The notes below the pieces were generated by a model. The model was not told the DNA's origin and did no database searches. It saw only the letters and a program-made list of their open reading frames with translations. The translations under genes and the position numbers were made by a program. Shown here in pieces: positions 15,037 to 16,156 of a stretch of 16,156 nucleotides of DNA. Position 1 is the first letter of the stretch; each line of letters opens with the position of its first letter. This stretch comes from CAZBEA01 sp964519355. GTDB taxonomy: Bacteria; Patescibacteriota; Microgenomatia; Levybacterales; GWA1-39-11. Location of the stretch: the NCBI GenBank assembly GCA_964519355.1, contig CAZFJW010000029.1, forward strand, positions 1 to 16,156, in the 5' to 3' direction.

Positions 15037-15371
15037 AAGAAAAACTAATTGCATTAAGAATTGACGGGTTTGGAGAAATTGCGGCTCCAAGCAACATTCC
15101 AACAGGCGGGGTTACCAAATTTGGACACATTACAAATGTATTTTTAGGGCTTTTTGTATTGACCGGAGTTCTGCTCGCCGTCTTCTTCATAATCTGGGGC
15201 GGCATCAAATACACTACATCAGGCGGAGATAAAAATAAAGTCGACGCAGCACGCAAGATGATCATTTATTCAATTGTCGGAATAGTTATCATCGCTTTTT
15301 CATTCTTTATCCTGCGCATTGTTGGCCAGATGCTCAATTCACCGTTTTTAAAGTCATTTGGGGGAGTATAA
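15033..15371 (+). CDS. VirB2-like T4SS pilin-family protein
   Basis: Protein of 112 residues with two membrane segments (about 35-60 and 75-98) joined by the family loop TSGGDKNKVDAARKMI. There is no typical cleaved signal peptide; the N-terminal ~30 residues are soluble. It overlaps the upstream gene by 4 nt. It is preceded by AGGA (15021-15024) 8 nt before the ATG, the clearest Shine-Dalgarno-like motif at any start in the window. It is probably translated from the same mRNA as the fused protein. It could be a pilin subunit or a small membrane partner. Only the family resemblance is visible, not the role. Confidence 0.8.
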   Translation: MKEKLIALRIDGFGEIAAPSNIPTGGVTKFGHITNVFLGLFVLTGVLLAVFFIIWGGIKYTTSGGDKNKVDAARKMIIYSIVGIVIIAFSFFILRIVGQMLNSPFLKSFGGV

Positions 15372-15403
15372 CTATGAATCTCCTGTCATTTCACAATAAA
15401 TCC

Positions 15404-15432
15404 TTGACAAGCTAAAAAAAACATGCTCTAAT
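15404..15432 (+). promoter_or_regulatory. Promoter of the third pilin gene, leaderless geometry
   Basis: A perfect TTGACA (15404-15409), a 17-nt spacer and TCTAAT (15427-15432). The -10 ends 7 nt before the ATG at 15440. This is the strongest of the plus-strand promoters, which would fit a major structural subunit. Confidence 0.8.
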
Positions 15433-15439
15433 AATTCTA

Positions 15440-15829
15440 ATGAAGAAAATTTCAGCAATTACATCAGAAGTAGCAATTCTTCTTGCAACAAGTGCAACAT
15501 TTGTTCACGCACAAAATCCTTTCAATATCGAACCAACTGGAATTATCAAAGCAGGATCCACTGCTGATATTGGTAAGGTCGTAACATTTGTTGTGGGAGT
15601 TCTCTCTCTTATTGCAGTTCTTGCAACGCTTCTCTATCTTGTTTGGGGAGCAATTAAATGGATCATGTCAGGAGGAGATAAGACAAAAGTTGAGGCCGCT
15701 CGTGGTCAAATTGTTGCCGCTATTATTGGGTTTGTGATTGTTGTTCTGTCATTTGTCATTTTGAACGTTGTGGCCCAGGTCTTGGGACTTGGCAACATCT
15801 TCTCAGGACTCAAAGTACCAACTATCTAG
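15440..15829 (+). CDS. VirB2-like T4SS pilin, probable major subunit
   Basis: Protein of 129 residues. An N-terminal signal peptide ends near FVHA-QN (24), leaving a mature chain of about 105 residues, a size usual for VirB2-type pilins. Two membrane segments (about 46-72 and 88-114) flank the loop MSGGDKTKVEAARGQI (75-90), the signature shared with the other three modules here. The C-terminus is short. VirB2 pilins are inserted in the inner membrane as a helical hairpin and extracted into the pilus. A signal peptide, a strong promoter of its own and monocistronic layout make this the best candidate for the main pilin. Pfam T4SS_pilin is the family I would expect. Confidence 0.82.
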   Translation: MKKISAITSEVAILLATSATFVHAQNPFNIEPTGIIKAGSTADIGKVVTFVVGVLSLIAVLATLLYLVWGAIKWIMSGGDKTKVEAARGQIVAAIIGFVIVVLSFVILNVVAQVLGLGNIFSGLKVPTI

Positions 15830-15869
15830 TCTTCACTTCAGTTTTTTCCACTTCAAGTCACCCTGCCAA

Positions 15870-15899
15870 TTGATTTTTTGATAACTTCCAGACTACAAT
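15870..15899 (+). promoter_or_regulatory. Promoter of the fourth pilin-like gene, leaderless geometry
   Basis: TTGATT (15870-15875), an 18-nt spacer and TACAAT (15894-15899). The -10 ends 7 nt before the ATG at 15907, as at three other genes in the window. Confidence 0.6.
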
Positions 15900-15906
15900 A
15901 AAATGT

Positions 15907-16156
15907 ATGTTTCCAACAAAGGACTGGGGTGCGTGTGTAGAAAATGGCGTCGCAACGCTCAAATGCCTTCCTGTTGCGATTAACAATATCGCGACCTTTT
16001 TAATTCTTTTTTCATCTGTTATTGCAGTATTCTTAATTGTATATTCTGGAATAAAATTTGTAAATTCTCATGGAGACCCTCAAGCGGTCGAGAGTGCACG
16101 TAAAACGCTCACCTATGCCATAATTGGACTTGTTTTTATCGTGATGTGCTTCTTTA
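15907..16156 (+). CDS. VirB2-like pilin-family protein, cut by window end
   Basis: An open frame from ATG 15907 runs off the window after 83 codons. It begins MFPTKDWGACVENG and has two hydrophobic segments around the loop NSHGDPQAVESARKTL, the same layout as the three modules upstream but with SHGD in place of SGGD. There is no cleaved signal peptide. The out-of-frame ATG at 15903 gives a basic, non-hydrophobic peptide and is rejected. Only a few residues are probably missing if the length matches the neighbours. Confidence 0.8.
   Translation, partial: MFPTKDWGACVENGVATLKCLPVAINNIATFLILFSSVIAVFLIVYSGIKFVNSHGDPQAVESARKTLTYAIIGLVFIVMCFF

Overview
The window looks like a piece of a Patescibacteria/CPR chromosome, most likely Microgenomates-like; this is an inference from gene content, not a tested placement. 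The evidence is a small 2-TM type IV secretion pilin family present in several copies, a VirB6/TrbL-like membrane protein, a DUF5667-like secreted protein, a B12-dependent class II ribonucleotide reductase with NrdR, start codons almost without Shine-Dalgarno sequences, and two large proteins with no recognisable family. TGA is used as a stop, so the UGA=Gly code of Gracilibacteria/SR1 is not in use. No tRNA, rRNA, CRISPR array or insertion sequence was seen.

Left part (1-6112, all minus strand). Read in the direction of transcription it is: promoter with an embedded NrdR box, nrdR, nrdJ (adenosylcobalamin-dependent RNR), an adenosylcobalamin riboswitch with a terminator/antiterminator pair, a PduO-type cob(I)alamin adenosyltransferase, an unknown zinc-ribbon protein, a ComF-like phosphoribosyltransferase, and finally ssrA (tmRNA) with its own strong promoter. 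The biochemical logic is tight. The adenosyltransferase makes the cofactor that NrdJ consumes. NrdR is expected to shut the operon down when deoxynucleotides are plentiful. The riboswitch sits 16 nt after the nrdJ stop and is expected to stop transcription before the adenosyltransferase when cofactor is plentiful. The tmRNA fills almost all of positions 1-419; its tag reading frame is unusually long (33 codons) and heavily base-paired.

Right part (6238-16156). A DUF5667-like secreted protein (minus) is divergent from a VirB6/TrbL-like polytopic protein (plus). This converges on a 1019-residue unknown protein (minus). That gene is divergent from a P-loop NTPase/OmpR-PhoB-type winged-helix regulator (plus), with three 11-bp-phased direct repeats between them. 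Four pilin-like modules follow on the plus strand: one fused to a large secreted, Cys-rich domain, two small stand-alone proteins, and one cut by the window edge. This is probably part of a type IV secretion/pilus-like apparatus whose ATPase genes lie outside the window.

A recurring feature of the right part is promoter geometry. At four plus-strand genes the -10 hexamer ends exactly 7 nt before the start codon, and two further genes have spacings of 6 and 9 nt. This predicts leaderless or nearly leaderless mRNAs and also resolves two ambiguous start codons. The only clear SD-like motif precedes the one plus-strand cistron that overlaps its upstream neighbour.
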